From Bacillota bacterium (lineage in GTDB: Bacteria; Bacillota; Clostridia; Lachnospirales; Cellulosilyticaceae): a DNA stretch of 27,245 nt. A program made the position numbers and the translations under genes. The notes under the pieces are model-generated. The model saw nothing but the letters and a program-made list of their open reading frames with translations. It did not search any database and was not told the origin of the DNA. The DNA is taken from NCBI GenBank assembly GCA_023412455.1, contig JAEYNQ010000060.1:1-27245 (forward strand), read 5' to 3'. Every line of letters starts with the position of its first letter. The first letter of the stretch is position 1. Positions 7,672 to 16,237 of this stretch are shown here, one piece after another.

Positions 7672-8325
7672 ATGCAAAAGGCTATCATTTTTGATATGGA
7701 TGGCGTCCTTTTTGATACCGAACGTTTAGTGGGAGAGATTTGGATGCAACTGGGAGAAAGAGAAGGGCTTTCACAAATAGAAGCGGTATTTATGGGGTGC
7801 GTGGGAAGAAGTTATGAGGATACCCGACTTGTTTTCCAACATTATTACGGAAAGGACTTTCCTTTTGAGGCTTTTAGAGGGGAAGCGCGTAAAATGTTTT
7901 TTGAAGTGCTAGAAACAGAAGGGATACCTATTAAACAGGGTGCCAATGAATTATTAATGTATTTACAAGAAGAGAATTATAAAATAGGACTTGCTTCCTC
8001 AAGTAAAACACAAGATATTTTATCCCATTTAAGCCAAGCTGAGCTAAGAGACTATTTTAAGGTGATTATAGGAGGGGACCAAGTAAGGCAAAGTAAACCC
8101 CATCCTGAAATCTATCAATTAGCTTGTGAACGATTAAGGGTACTACCCGAGGAGACCTTTTGTATAGAAGATTCTTTAAATGGTATACGTGCAGGAAGAA
8201 GGGCCGGGCTTAAAGTGATTATGGTGCCTGACTTAATTGCACCTACTCCTGAGATATTAACGGAGGTCCATAAGAAGTGTTCTTCTTTATTAGAAGTAAA
8301 GGATTATTTAGAGCAGTATACATAA
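7672..8325 (+). CDS. HAD-superfamily phosphatase or beta-phosphoglucomutase-like hydrolase
   Basis: This 217-residue protein has the HAD motifs in order: nucleophile DMDG (D8 and acid/base D10), a motif II serine in GLASSSK (about residue 110), the lysine in KPHPEIY, and the acidic IEDSLNGIRAG. The cap between motifs I and II is a helical C1 cap, as in beta-phosphoglucomutase and phosphoglycolate phosphatase relatives; the substrate cannot be read from sequence. An in-frame GTG at 7651 would add seven residues and has its own AGGAGG, but the ATG at 7672 also has a GGAGGAG site and gives the standard MQKAIIFDMDG start. Genes upstream are codirectional with a 79-base gap; strong hairpins follow. 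Confidence 0.85.
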   Translation: MQKAIIFDMDGVLFDTERLVGEIWMQLGEREGLSQIEAVFMGCVGRSYEDTRLVFQHYYGKDFPFEAFRGEARKMFFEVLETEGIPIKQGANELLMYLQEENYKIGLASSSKTQDILSHLSQAELRDYFKVIIGGDQVRQSKPHPEIYQLACERLRVLPEETFCIEDSLNGIRAGRRAGLKVIMVPDLIAPTPEILTEVHKKCSSLLEVKDYLEQYT

Positions 8326-8335
8326 ATCTTAACTA

Positions 8336-8354
8336 GCTTTCTCTAAGAGAAAGC
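8336..8354. terminator. Short perfect hairpin after the HAD gene
   Basis: GCTTTCTCT and AGAGAAAGC form a 9-bp perfect inverted repeat around a single base, so the real loop must open a few pairs. It stands directly before the much stronger hairpin at 8356-8411 and may assist termination. Confidence 0.35.
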
Positions 8355-8355
8355 C

Positions 8356-8411
8356 AATAAGGACCTATTGCAATAGCTATAAAAACAAGGCTATTGCAAT
8401 AGGTCCTTATT
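8356..8411. terminator. Strong bidirectional terminator
   Basis: The arms 8356-8377 and 8390-8411 form a 22-bp perfect inverted repeat (AATAAGGACCTATTGCAATA and onward) with a 12-base loop. T-rich sequence follows on the plus strand. It separates the HAD gene from the convergent nucleoid-associated protein gene and overlaps the last codons of the latter. Confidence 0.85.
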
Positions 8412-9387
8412 TATTAATAATTTGAGAAATATTTTTTAATACAATGGAGAACGTCCCATCAGGTTCATTAATAATTTCAATAAAATCTTGATTTTTATAA
8501 AGAGGAGTAGGGAACTTAAGTTCAATCCCTGTATCCGTTTTTAAACGAGAAGACGCATATTGATTCCCAATTTTACTATCTGTTATTTCAAGGGTTTTTT
8601 CCTTGAGCCCTAATTCTTCTATTTTCTGAAGACATGTATCTCTTACTTCTTCATCTTTTTCAAAGGTACGTTCAAAGACTTCTTGAATAGGTAGAGTATT
8701 AGTCGTCACAATACTCTCTACAATGTTATTGCGAAGCTCAGATAAAGCATCCAGGGCATTATCGTAATGGGTTTCAATGACTTCAGTTGCTACAGCTTCT
8801 ACCACCTTTAATGTCTCTTTAAGGGATAAATCGGCTTCACACTCATAAAGTAAGCTGAGATATTGGGCTTTTGAATGATCCCATAAGGTAATATCACCTG
8901 TAGCTAATTCCATGAGAAAGGCTTCATCTACTTGTTTACCTGCTGCTGGAAAAAGGCCTTTATGCTTAATAATTTGGGTTTGAATACGATTTTCTTTTTG
9001 CTCCACATAATGAGTGAAGCCCTCTTTATAGTTAAGCTTCAAAACCGCCAAATAACCTTTCATATCCATAGTAAAATAAGTAATAATTAAATCCCCACTG
9101 GCAATATTCCCATAACTTTGCATATAGTCATAGTATTTCTGAGCCAGCTGCTGGGATAAATCTTGAAAATGGTTCTGCAGCTGTTCTTCTTTAAAAAGAG
9201 GGCTCCAGGTAGACCCTATTTCAAATTGAGCTTTAGAAGAAGCAGGACTTCCTAATATTTTCATTAAATGCTTGGTGATAAAAGCTTCTGTTTCATCGGT
9301 TAATATCAAAGGCTCTGTAGAAAAGAGCGGCATATTCATGGTTAAATCTAAAACATGTATAATCGTATGGTTAAATACAATACTCAT
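8407..9387 (-). CDS. 37-kDa nucleoid-associated protein (NdpA/YejK family)
   Basis: This 326-residue protein matches the nucleoid-associated protein family PF04245 in length and layout. It has an N-terminal IIHVLDLTMNMPLFS segment, a central GDLIITYFTMDMKGYLAVLKL and a C-terminal IEIINEPDGTFSIVLKNI. Family members bind nucleoid DNA or occur in accessory islands; the molecular role in Firmicutes is poorly defined. A start at 9396 is possible, but the AAGG site abuts it; the ATG at 9387 has that site 9 bases upstream and is preferred. A possible promoter reads TGTACA, 17 bases, TACAAT on the minus strand (9456-9428). The gene stands alone, convergent to the HAD gene and divergent from the TSCPD gene. 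Confidence 0.8.
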   Translation of the reverse strand: MSIVFNHTIIHVLDLTMNMPLFSTEPLILTDETEAFITKHLMKILGSPASSKAQFEIGSTWSPLFKEEQLQNHFQDLSQQLAQKYYDYMQSYGNIASGDLIITYFTMDMKGYLAVLKLNYKEGFTHYVEQKENRIQTQIIKHKGLFPAAGKQVDEAFLMELATGDITLWDHSKAQYLSLLYECEADLSLKETLKVVEAVATEVIETHYDNALDALSELRNNIVESIVTTNTLPIQEVFERTFEKDEEVRDTCLQKIEELGLKEKTLEITDSKIGNQYASSRLKTDTGIELKFPTPLYKNQDFIEIINEPDGTFSIVLKNISQIINK

Positions 9388-9504
9388 TTTAATCATCCTT
9401 TGAGGGCATTATTGTGATTCATTCATCATTGTACTAAAAAGAAAAGGGATTGTACAGAAGGAAAAGATTATAAAAAGGAAAGGCTATAGCTTAGGAAGAG
9501 AATA

Positions 9505-9513
9505 TGCTATAAT
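9505..9513 (+). promoter_or_regulatory. Extended -10 promoter upstream of the TSCPD gene
   Basis: TGC followed directly by TATAAT (9508-9513) is an extended -10 element. No good -35 is present at the usual distance. It lies about 45 bases before the TSCPD gene start and could also serve the aspartate kinase gene. Confidence 0.5.
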
Positions 9514-9559
9514 ACTTATGTAGGTGACAACATAGTTAACGAATAAAGGAGAAAAGCTG

Positions 9560-9808
9560 ATGGAAAGTTATAAAACAAAGGGCGTTTGTTCCTCTAAAAT
9601 CGAATTTGAAATAGAAGATAATAAGGTCTATAAAGTGGAATTTACAAATGGTTGTCCTGGAAATGCTATGGGTGTTTCCCATCTTATTGAAGGACTTGAT
9701 ATAAAAGAGGCAATTAGTAAATTAAAAGGGATTGATTGTAGGGGAAGAGGCACCTCTTGTCCTGATCAATTAGCCAGAGCACTTGAAGAATACCTTACAA
9801 AATCGTAA
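9560..9808 (+). CDS. TSCPD-domain protein (TIGR03905 family)
   Basis: This 82-residue protein carries the name-giving motif in RGTSCPDQLARAL near its C-terminus. It also has conserved cysteines in KGVCSSKI, FTNGCPGNAM and IDCRGRG, a pattern that could bind metal. TSCPD domains also occur at the C-terminus of some cobalamin-dependent ribonucleotide reductases; the stand-alone small proteins are uncharacterised. The ATG follows AAAGGAG at a proper distance. The gene ends 65 bases before the aspartate kinase gene with no evident terminator, so the two may be cotranscribed. Confidence 0.85.
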   Translation: MESYKTKGVCSSKIEFEIEDNKVYKVEFTNGCPGNAMGVSHLIEGLDIKEAISKLKGIDCRGRGTSCPDQLARALEEYLTKS

Positions 9809-9873
9809 AGGTCTACTTTGCCCTTGGTACTAATATATATATTTAGGAACCCCATTGGAAAGGACTAAAAGAG

Positions 9874-11070
9874 ATGAATATTATTATTCAAAAATTTGGT
9901 GGTACTTCTGTAGCAACTGAAGAAAGTCGCAAGGCCGTCATTGGTAAAATTATAGCAGCTAAGGAAAAAGGATTGACACCTGTTGTGGTGGTATCTGCCA
10001 TTGGGCGTAAAGGATCTCCTTATGCAACAGATACCCTTCTTGATTTTGTTACTCAGACAGCAGGTCCTCTAGAGGATGCAGCCTATGATCTCCTTCTTTC
10101 ATGTGGTGAGATTATTTCGGCAGTAACCATGGCCACGTTATTAACACAAAACGGCTTTAAGGCAAAAGCCTTAACGGGTGGGCAAGCAGGTATTTTTACA
10201 GATGATGTCCATAAAAATGCAGAACTTCTAACTACTGAGCCTCAGTGGATTCTAGAGTATTTAGAAGCAGGAATAATCCCTGTTGTAGCAGGTTTTCAAG
10301 GGATAACAAAACGTGGAGAAATAACAACTATAGGGCGAGGTGGTAGCGATACAACAGCTGCCATTTTAGGCGTAGCCTTAAAAGCGCAATATATTGAAAT
10401 TTATACCGATGTAGATGGGATTATGACAGCAGACCCTCGGGTTTGTGATCGGGCCAAATTTATTTCTGCCATTAGCTATAATGAAGTTTTTCAAATGGCA
10501 GATAGTGGAGCTAAGGTCATTCACCCTCGGGCAGTAGAATATGCACGTACAGCTAATATTCCTTTAGTTATAAAAAATACATTTTCAGACGAACCAGGTA
10601 CCTTTATTGTTCAGCAAGTGAAGAGTCAAGAAAAAGTAGGTAGACCATCTATTCTAACCAGTGTAGCACATAAAACAAATCGTGTGCAGTTTACCATTCA
10701 AGACGAGGTCTTAAGTGAAAAAGAGTTGTTACGAGAAATAGCCAACGAAAATATCAGTATTGATTTAATTAATATTTTCCCTCATCATAAAATCTTTACA
10801 GTAGATGGTGAGGATCAAAAAAAGTTGGAAGCCTTACTTTCTAAAGGTCAGTACCCTTATACCTTTATTGCTGGATGTGCTAAAGTGACAGCTATTGGTG
10901 AACGTATGACAGGGGTTCCTGGTGTTATGGCACGTATGATTAAGGCTTTATCCAAAGCACAAATTGAGATTTTACAAACAGCTGACTCCCTAACAACCAT
11001 TGGCTGTTTGATTAAAGAAGAAAAAGTGGCAGAAGCTGTCACCCTTCTTCATGAAGAATTTCATTTATAA
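9874..11070 (+). CDS. dapG: Aspartate kinase
   Basis: This 398-residue protein phosphorylates aspartate, the first step to lysine, threonine, methionine, diaminopimelate and dipicolinate. It has the N-terminal KFGGTSVA motif, the kinase-core GRGGSDTTAA (about residues 151-160) and YTDVDGIMTADPRV, followed by two C-terminal ACT domains (about 265-330 and 340-398). The second ACT contains MTGVPGVMARMIKALSKAQI, the allosteric site region. Length matches the monofunctional Bacillus-type kinase. In Bacillus, dapG lies between dpaAB-asd and dapA upstream of tepA; here asd and dapA are absent, but tepA follows at once. The symbol rests on that synteny; lysC is the alternative. Confidence 0.9.
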   Translation: MNIIIQKFGGTSVATEESRKAVIGKIIAAKEKGLTPVVVVSAIGRKGSPYATDTLLDFVTQTAGPLEDAAYDLLLSCGEIISAVTMATLLTQNGFKAKALTGGQAGIFTDDVHKNAELLTTEPQWILEYLEAGIIPVVAGFQGITKRGEITTIGRGGSDTTAAILGVALKAQYIEIYTDVDGIMTADPRVCDRAKFISAISYNEVFQMADSGAKVIHPRAVEYARTANIPLVIKNTFSDEPGTFIVQQVKSQEKVGRPSILTSVAHKTNRVQFTIQDEVLSEKELLREIANENISIDLINIFPHHKIFTVDGEDQKKLEALLSKGQYPYTFIAGCAKVTAIGERMTGVPGVMARMIKALSKAQIEILQTADSLTTIGCLIKEEKVAEAVTLLHEEFHL

Positions 11071-11132
11071 GGTATGAAGCTGTCCATTTTTTAACATACT
11101 ATGTAAAAATAAGTATGTGAAAGGAAAATAAC

Positions 11133-11864
11133 ATGTCTGAAAAAGAAGAGGCTAATGAAGAAGTAAAAAAAGAAGACGAAAACAATGAAGGTGCCGAGGA
11201 CATCACTGAAAATGTCAAGGAATTTGGACAGCTCCCACTGGATGGAGAAAGCCCCATTCATTGTTTGACCATTATTGGGCAAGTAGAAGGACACATGAGT
11301 TTACCCCCTCAGAATAAAACCACTAAATATGAACACTTAATCCCTCAAGTAGTAGGTCTATGTGATAACCCAAAAGTTAAGGGAATATTAGTGATCTTAA
11401 ATACAGTAGGTGGGGATGTAGAAGCGGGCCTAGCTTTAGCTGAACTTATCGCATCCATTAATAAGCCTGTAGTTTCTCTGGTATTAGGCGGTGCACATTC
11501 TATTGGTGTTCCCATTGCTGTAGCCAGTGATTACTCTTTTATTACACCTACAGCTACCATGACTATTCATCCTGTACGGATGAGTGGAACGGTTATCGGA
11601 GTGCAACAAACCTTTGAGTTTTTTGATCAAATGCAAGAGCGTATTGTGGCTTTTGTCTCAAAAAACTCGCATATATCCGAGGAACGCTTTCGTCAGCTTA
11701 TGTTAGATGTGGGCAAACTCGCCCGGGATGTGGGAACCATTTTAGTGGGTAAGCAAGCTGTGGATGAAAAGATCATTGATGAGATAGGAGGCTTAAGAGA
11801 GGCTATGCAAAAGCTTTATAATCTCATTGAAGAGGGGGAAAAAGGATGCCATACTACACCATAG
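11133..11864 (+). CDS. tepA: ClpP-like serine protease TepA
   Basis: This 243-residue ClpP-fold protein has an acidic, low-complexity N-terminus (about residues 1-35), then a ClpP core. The catalytic serine is S123 in LGGAHSIG and the histidine is H146 in MTIHPVR. The gene order (aspartate kinase, this gene, ylzJ, spoIIIE) identifies it as TepA (YmfB), described in Bacillus as a translocation-enhancing peptidase; the precise substrate set is not settled. The ATG has an AAAGGAA site. A small hairpin (ACATACT 11094-11100 with AGTATGT 11112-11118) sits upstream. Its 3' end overlaps ylzJ by 19 bases. Confidence 0.88.
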   Translation: MSEKEEANEEVKKEDENNEGAEDITENVKEFGQLPLDGESPIHCLTIIGQVEGHMSLPPQNKTTKYEHLIPQVVGLCDNPKVKGILVILNTVGGDVEAGLALAELIASINKPVVSLVLGGAHSIGVPIAVASDYSFITPTATMTIHPVRMSGTVIGVQQTFEFFDQMQERIVAFVSKNSHISEERFRQLMLDVGKLARDVGTILVGKQAVDEKIIDEIGGLREAMQKLYNLIEEGEKGCHTTP

Positions 11865-12061
11865 CCCCTATTTATGGCCTAGAACAATCTTTTGAGTATG
11901 TAGAGATAGAGTATGAAGGTTACCAGCTCTTAGCCTGTAAAACAGAGGCAGGTTATGTGGTGGAGCGTCTTTACTCCACTAATCCAAAAGACTATTTAAA
12001 AGCTGACATCTATCCAGGTAAATTACTCCAAAATAACCTTATCAAACAATTCATAAAATGA
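11846..12061 (+). CDS. ylzJ: YlzJ-like protein
   Basis: This 71-residue protein starts MPYYTIAPIYGLEQSFEYVE and matches the YlzJ-like family found between tepA and spoIIIE in sporulating Firmicutes. Its function is unknown. It overlaps tepA by 19 bases in another frame, with a purine-rich GGGGGAAAAAGG just before the ATG, so translation is likely coupled. A terminator-like hairpin follows directly. Confidence 0.82.
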   Translation: MPYYTIAPIYGLEQSFEYVEIEYEGYQLLACKTEAGYVVERLYSTNPKDYLKADIYPGKLLQNNLIKQFIK

Positions 12062-12065
12062 TATA

Positions 12066-12099
12066 ATGAGGTATATGTTGTGGCATATATCTCATTTTT
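12066..12099 (+). terminator. Rho-independent terminator after ylzJ
   Basis: ATGAGGTATATG (12066-12077) pairs with CATATATCTCAT (12084-12095), with one G-T pair, and is followed by TTTTT. It would end the dapG-tepA-ylzJ transcript, or reduce readthrough into spoIIIE. Confidence 0.7.
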
Positions 12100-12105
12100 C
12101 ATATC

Positions 12106-12124
12106 AAAGGGCCTAAGGCTCTTT
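12106..12124 (+). terminator. Second short hairpin before spoIIIE
   Basis: AAAGGGCC (12106-12113) and GGCTCTTT (12117-12124) form a near-perfect 8-bp stem with a 3-base loop. No real T-run follows, so it could be an auxiliary hairpin or a leader structure of spoIIIE. Confidence 0.35.
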
Positions 12125-12181
12125 GAGTAAATAAAAGTATTTATGACACTGAGACAGAGAGAACTAAAGGGGATTTTACAT

Positions 12182-14518
12182 ATGGCAAAAAAGACAATTC
12201 AATCAACAAAAGCTAAAAAACTTCCTAAAAAGGCTACTTCTCCATCGCGGAAAAAGGGCAGCAAGGAAGTGGAACAACTTATCAATTCGCCTCTTTCAAA
12301 AGAAATAGTAGGTGTTGCTTTAATCGGAGTAAGTTTACTTATTTTAATCGGTGTTTTTACGGATAAAGCGGGTATTGTTGGCAGTATGATTCATGACCTT
12401 TTTGTAGGTCTATTTGGAATAGGGGGGTATATTTTACCCGTTTCTTTAGGACTTATGGGTATGTCTTATATAAAGGGTGACCGTGAGAAAACACACCGTT
12501 TACTTGGACTATTGTTAAGTCTTATCGTTATTTTTATGAGTTTATTTCATGTTATGACCTACAAGGAAGATATGACTGTTGCTCTCATAAGTAAGGTCTA
12601 TATTCAACAGGGAAGCTGGAATAATGGAGGTTGGCTAGGAGCTGTCATTAGTTATGGTCTTTTAAAACTAATAGGCCTTTATGGTACTTATATCTTCCTT
12701 ATTTTAACCTTTGGCATTTGGTTATTAGTGGCTACCCAATTTCCTATTTTTTCGTGGCTTTATGAAAAGTTCAAGGACCTCTCCCAGCAAATCTGTTTTA
12801 TGCTAAAAAATAGGCCTAAAAAGGAGAAGAAGGTTTCTCCAAAAGTAGTAGCAAAAGAGATGGAAAAAAAATCTTTAGAAGAGGTTCCAGTTGAAGTGCC
12901 CTCTACACCTCTAAGCTTTTCAGAGATTCCTTTAGAAGGAATCATAGAGGAGCCTATCCCTATACCTATTTATGATGCCTCCAGCTACAGTGAGGACATA
13001 AAAGAAGAAGCTATGAAGCCAGAAAAGCCTTCAAAAGCCAAACCTACTTCTAAGGAAGATTCCACAAAAGAAAAAAAGGAGGAAGAATTCCCACTTCCTA
13101 TTCCAGAGGGAGGGATGGTCCCACCTACTCAAGCTTATATTTTTCCTTCTATTGAACTTTTAAACAAAGGCCAGACAACACTGGATAAAGATGCTTCTAA
13201 AAAGTCGTTAAGCACCGCCAAAAAATTAGAATTGACGCTAGAAAGCTTTGGCGTAGAGGCAAAAGTCCTTCAAATTCATAAAGGTCCCACTGTTACACGC
13301 TATGAATTACAACCTAAACAAGGCGTAAAAGTAAGTAAAATTGTTAATTTGGCGGATGATATTGCCCTTAATTTAGCAGCTTCCAATGTTCGTATTGAAG
13401 CACCTATTCCTGGAAAAGCCGCTGTAGGAATAGAAGTGGCTAATGAAAAAAGTGAAATGGTGTATTTAAGAGATGTTATTGATAGTGATCGTTTTTTAGC
13501 TTTTCCTTCTAAGCTTGCTTTTGCCCTAGGGAAAGATATTGCAGGGAAACCGATTATCGCAGATATTGGTAAGATGCCGCATATTCTTATAGCTGGTGCA
13601 ACAGGCTCTGGAAAGAGTGTTTGTATTAATACTTTAGTGACAAGTATTCTATATAAGGCAAAGCCAGAAGAAGTAAAACTCATTATGATTGATCCTAAGG
13701 TAGTTGAACTAAGTGTTTATAATGGTATTCCCCATCTTCTTATTCCTGTAGTGACTGACCCCAAAAAGGCAGCAGGTGCCTTATGGTGGGCTGTAAACGA
13801 AATGACAAGACGCTACAATCTTTTTGCAGAGAATAATGTAAGAGATATGAAAGGCTATAATGAGAAGTGTACAGAAGAGTTGCTAAAGCTTCCGCAAATT
13901 GTTATTATTATTGATGAGTTAGCCGACTTGATGATGACTGCAGCTAAAGAAGTGGAAGATGCCATCTGTCGTCTGGCCCAGATGGCTCGTGCAGCAGGGA
14001 TTCATTTAGTCATTGCGACACAAAGACCTTCCGTAGATGTTATTACGGGTGTTATTAAAGCTAATATTCCTTCACGTTTAGCCTTTGCTGTTTCCTCTGG
14101 AACAGATTCACGTACCATTATTGATATGAATGGTGCAGAAAAGCTGTTAGGAAAAGGAGATATGCTCTTTAATCCTGTGGGCGAAGCAAAGCCTATTCGT
14201 ATTCAAGGCGCTTTTATATCAGATAAGGAAGTTGAAGACATTGTCAATGCTGTACGGATAGAAGATCATCACTATGAGGAGCAGGTTATACACAGTATCG
14301 AAAAAGTGAGTCAGCCTGAGGAGACAGATACGGAGGCAGAAGACGAACTTTTAGAAAAAGCCATAGCCTTTTCAGAGGATAAAGAAAAACTATCTATTTC
14401 CATGTTACAAAGATATTTTCGTATTGGATTTAATCGGGCTGCCCGTTTAATGGATGCTTTAGAAGCACGTGGCATAGTAGGACCCGATGAGGGAAGTAAA
14501 CCTAGGAAAGTTTTATAA
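12182..14518 (+). CDS. spoIIIE: DNA translocase SpoIIIE/FtsK
   Basis: This 778-residue membrane-anchored ATPase pumps chromosome DNA across the division or sporulation septum. A basic N-terminus precedes about four membrane segments (about 43-190), then an acidic/proline-rich linker. The alpha/beta motor carries Walker A GATGSGKS at 472-479 and Walker B IIIIDELADLM. A C-terminal gamma winged helix (ISMLQRYFRIGFNRAARLMD, then LEARGIVGPDEG) reads orienting DNA repeats. An in-frame ATG at 12143 would add 13 residues, but AAGGGGAT lies 8-9 bases before the ATG at 12182, giving the basic MAKK start. The position after tepA-ylzJ matches Bacillus. fhs starts 26 bases downstream. Confidence 0.95.
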   Translation: MAKKTIQSTKAKKLPKKATSPSRKKGSKEVEQLINSPLSKEIVGVALIGVSLLILIGVFTDKAGIVGSMIHDLFVGLFGIGGYILPVSLGLMGMSYIKGDREKTHRLLGLLLSLIVIFMSLFHVMTYKEDMTVALISKVYIQQGSWNNGGWLGAVISYGLLKLIGLYGTYIFLILTFGIWLLVATQFPIFSWLYEKFKDLSQQICFMLKNRPKKEKKVSPKVVAKEMEKKSLEEVPVEVPSTPLSFSEIPLEGIIEEPIPIPIYDASSYSEDIKEEAMKPEKPSKAKPTSKEDSTKEKKEEEFPLPIPEGGMVPPTQAYIFPSIELLNKGQTTLDKDASKKSLSTAKKLELTLESFGVEAKVLQIHKGPTVTRYELQPKQGVKVSKIVNLADDIALNLAASNVRIEAPIPGKAAVGIEVANEKSEMVYLRDVIDSDRFLAFPSKLAFALGKDIAGKPIIADIGKMPHILIAGATGSGKSVCINTLVTSILYKAKPEEVKLIMIDPKVVELSVYNGIPHLLIPVVTDPKKAAGALWWAVNEMTRRYNLFAENNVRDMKGYNEKCTEELLKLPQIVIIIDELADLMMTAAKEVEDAICRLAQMARAAGIHLVIATQRPSVDVITGVIKANIPSRLAFAVSSGTDSRTIIDMNGAEKLLGKGDMLFNPVGEAKPIRIQGAFISDKEVEDIVNAVRIEDHHYEEQVIHSIEKVSQPEETDTEAEDELLEKAIAFSEDKEKLSISMLQRYFRIGFNRAARLMDALEARGIVGPDEGSKPRKVL

Positions 14519-14544
14519 TTTTTAGAATAAAAGGAGCAAAGAGT

Positions 14545-16215
14545 ATGAAAACAGATATTCAAATTGCGCAAGAAGCTGTTATGCAGCCCATTACTGAAGT
14601 GGCACAAAAAATGGGTATTTCCCCAGATTGCCTTGAGCAGTATGGAAAGTACAAAGCCAAGTTACCTTATGAGCTTCTAGAAGCCCTTGAAACAAAACCC
14701 AATGGAAAGCTTGTCCTTGTAACAGCTACCAATCCTACACCCGCTGGTGAAGGTAAAACAACGATTACAGTAGGCTTAGGACAAGCTTTATGTAAAATAG
14801 GTAAAAAGGCCCTTATTGCCCTTAGGGAACCTTCATTAGGTCCTTGTATGGGCATTAAAGGTGGAGCAGCTGGTGGTGGTTATGCTCAAGTGGTTCCTAT
14901 GGAAGATATTAACTTACATTTCACAGGAGATATTCATGCTATTGGAGCGGCTAATAATCTTTTAGCTTCTATGATAGATAACCATATTCATCAAGGAAAT
15001 CATTTAAACATTGATGTACGTACCATCAGTTGGAAGCGTTGTGTGGATTTAAATGACCGTGCTCTTCGAGAAATTGTAGTAGGGTTAGGTGGACCTTTGA
15101 ATGGGGTACCTCGTCAAGATGGATTTATGATCACAGTTGCCTCTGAAATTATGGCTATTTTATGCTTAGCCAATGACCTTATGGATTTAAAGAAAAAATT
15201 AGGGGATATTATTATTGGTTATAATACAGAGGGGAATCCTGTAACAGCTAGAGACCTTCATGCGGAGGGAGCCATGGCTACCCTTCTCAAAGAAGCGATT
15301 AAACCAAACTTGGTTCAGACTTTAGAAAATACACCTGTTGTGATGCACGGAGGACCTTTTGCTAATATTGCTCATGGTTGTAATAGTATTATGGCGACAA
15401 GGTTAGCCCTTAAATTAGGTGACATTGTAGTAACTGAGGCAGGTTTTGGCGCAGATTTAGGTGCAGAAAAATTCCTAGATATTAAATGCCGCAAAGCAGG
15501 TCTAAAACCAGATGCTATTGTACTAGTAACTACTATTCGTGCCTTAAAGTATAATGGTGGAATGGCTAAAGAAGAGCTTAAAGAGCCTAACCTTGTTGCC
15601 TTAGAAAAAGGTTTTGCTAATTTGGAAAAACATATGGAAAACTTACAGAAATTCAAGGTACCTGTTGTTGTTACCCTTAATGCTTTTGTAACGGACACTG
15701 AGGAAGAAATTCAATTTGTTAAGACAGCTTGTGAAACAAGAGGGTGTGATTTTGCCACAGCAAATGTTTGGGAAAAGGGTGGTGAAGGTGGCATTCCACT
15801 AGCTCATAAGCTGATGGAAGTTTTGGATACCAAGCCTAGTGAATTTAAGACCCTTTATGAAGATAATCTGTCCACCGAAGAAAAAATCACCTGTATTGCA
15901 AAGGAAATTTATGGAGCTGAAGAAGTTGTCTTTGAACCAGCTGCCAGAAAAGGTCTTGAAAAAGTGAAAGCTCTAGGTCTTACCCACTTACCTGTTTGTA
16001 TGGCTAAAAATCAGTATTCTCTTTCTGATGATCCTAAGGCCTTAGGTAGGCCACAAGGCTTTACCACAACAGTAAGAGAGATTAGAATATCAGCAGGTGC
16101 AGGCTTTATTGTAGCCTTAACAGGTAGTGTGATGACTATGCCAGGATTGCCTAAAAAACCTGCAGCTGAAGGCATCGATGTAGATGCTAAGGGTGTTATA
16201 ACAGGTTTGTTCTAA
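14545..16215 (+). CDS. fhs: Formate--tetrahydrofolate ligase
   Basis: This 556-residue enzyme joins formate to tetrahydrofolate using ATP to give 10-formyl-THF, feeding purine synthesis and one-carbon metabolism. Family motifs are the P-loop TPAGEGKTT (about residues 65-73), REPSLGPCMGIKGGAAGGGY, FTGDIHAIGAANNLLASMID and the C-terminal ALTGSVMTMPGLPKKPAA. Length is standard. The ATG follows AAAGGAG. folD begins 22 bases later, so the two consecutive one-carbon enzymes form a unit. Nothing here indicates a complete acetogenic pathway; many Clostridia carry fhs for anabolism. Confidence 0.97.
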   Translation: MKTDIQIAQEAVMQPITEVAQKMGISPDCLEQYGKYKAKLPYELLEALETKPNGKLVLVTATNPTPAGEGKTTITVGLGQALCKIGKKALIALREPSLGPCMGIKGGAAGGGYAQVVPMEDINLHFTGDIHAIGAANNLLASMIDNHIHQGNHLNIDVRTISWKRCVDLNDRALREIVVGLGGPLNGVPRQDGFMITVASEIMAILCLANDLMDLKKKLGDIIIGYNTEGNPVTARDLHAEGAMATLLKEAIKPNLVQTLENTPVVMHGGPFANIAHGCNSIMATRLALKLGDIVVTEAGFGADLGAEKFLDIKCRKAGLKPDAIVLVTTIRALKYNGGMAKEELKEPNLVALEKGFANLEKHMENLQKFKVPVVVTLNAFVTDTEEEIQFVKTACETRGCDFATANVWEKGGEGGIPLAHKLMEVLDTKPSEFKTLYEDNLSTEEKITCIAKEIYGAEEVVFEPAARKGLEKVKALGLTHLPVCMAKNQYSLSDDPKALGRPQGFTTTVREIRISAGAGFIVALTGSVMTMPGLPKKPAAEGIDVDAKGVITGLF

Positions 16216-16237
16216 AAATAGATAAGGGGAGAAAACA

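Noticed and set aside
13300..13683. 127-codon frame opposite the SpoIIIE motor
   Set aside because: It lies entirely across conserved SpoIIIE coding sequence, with no ribosome binding site or recognisable product.
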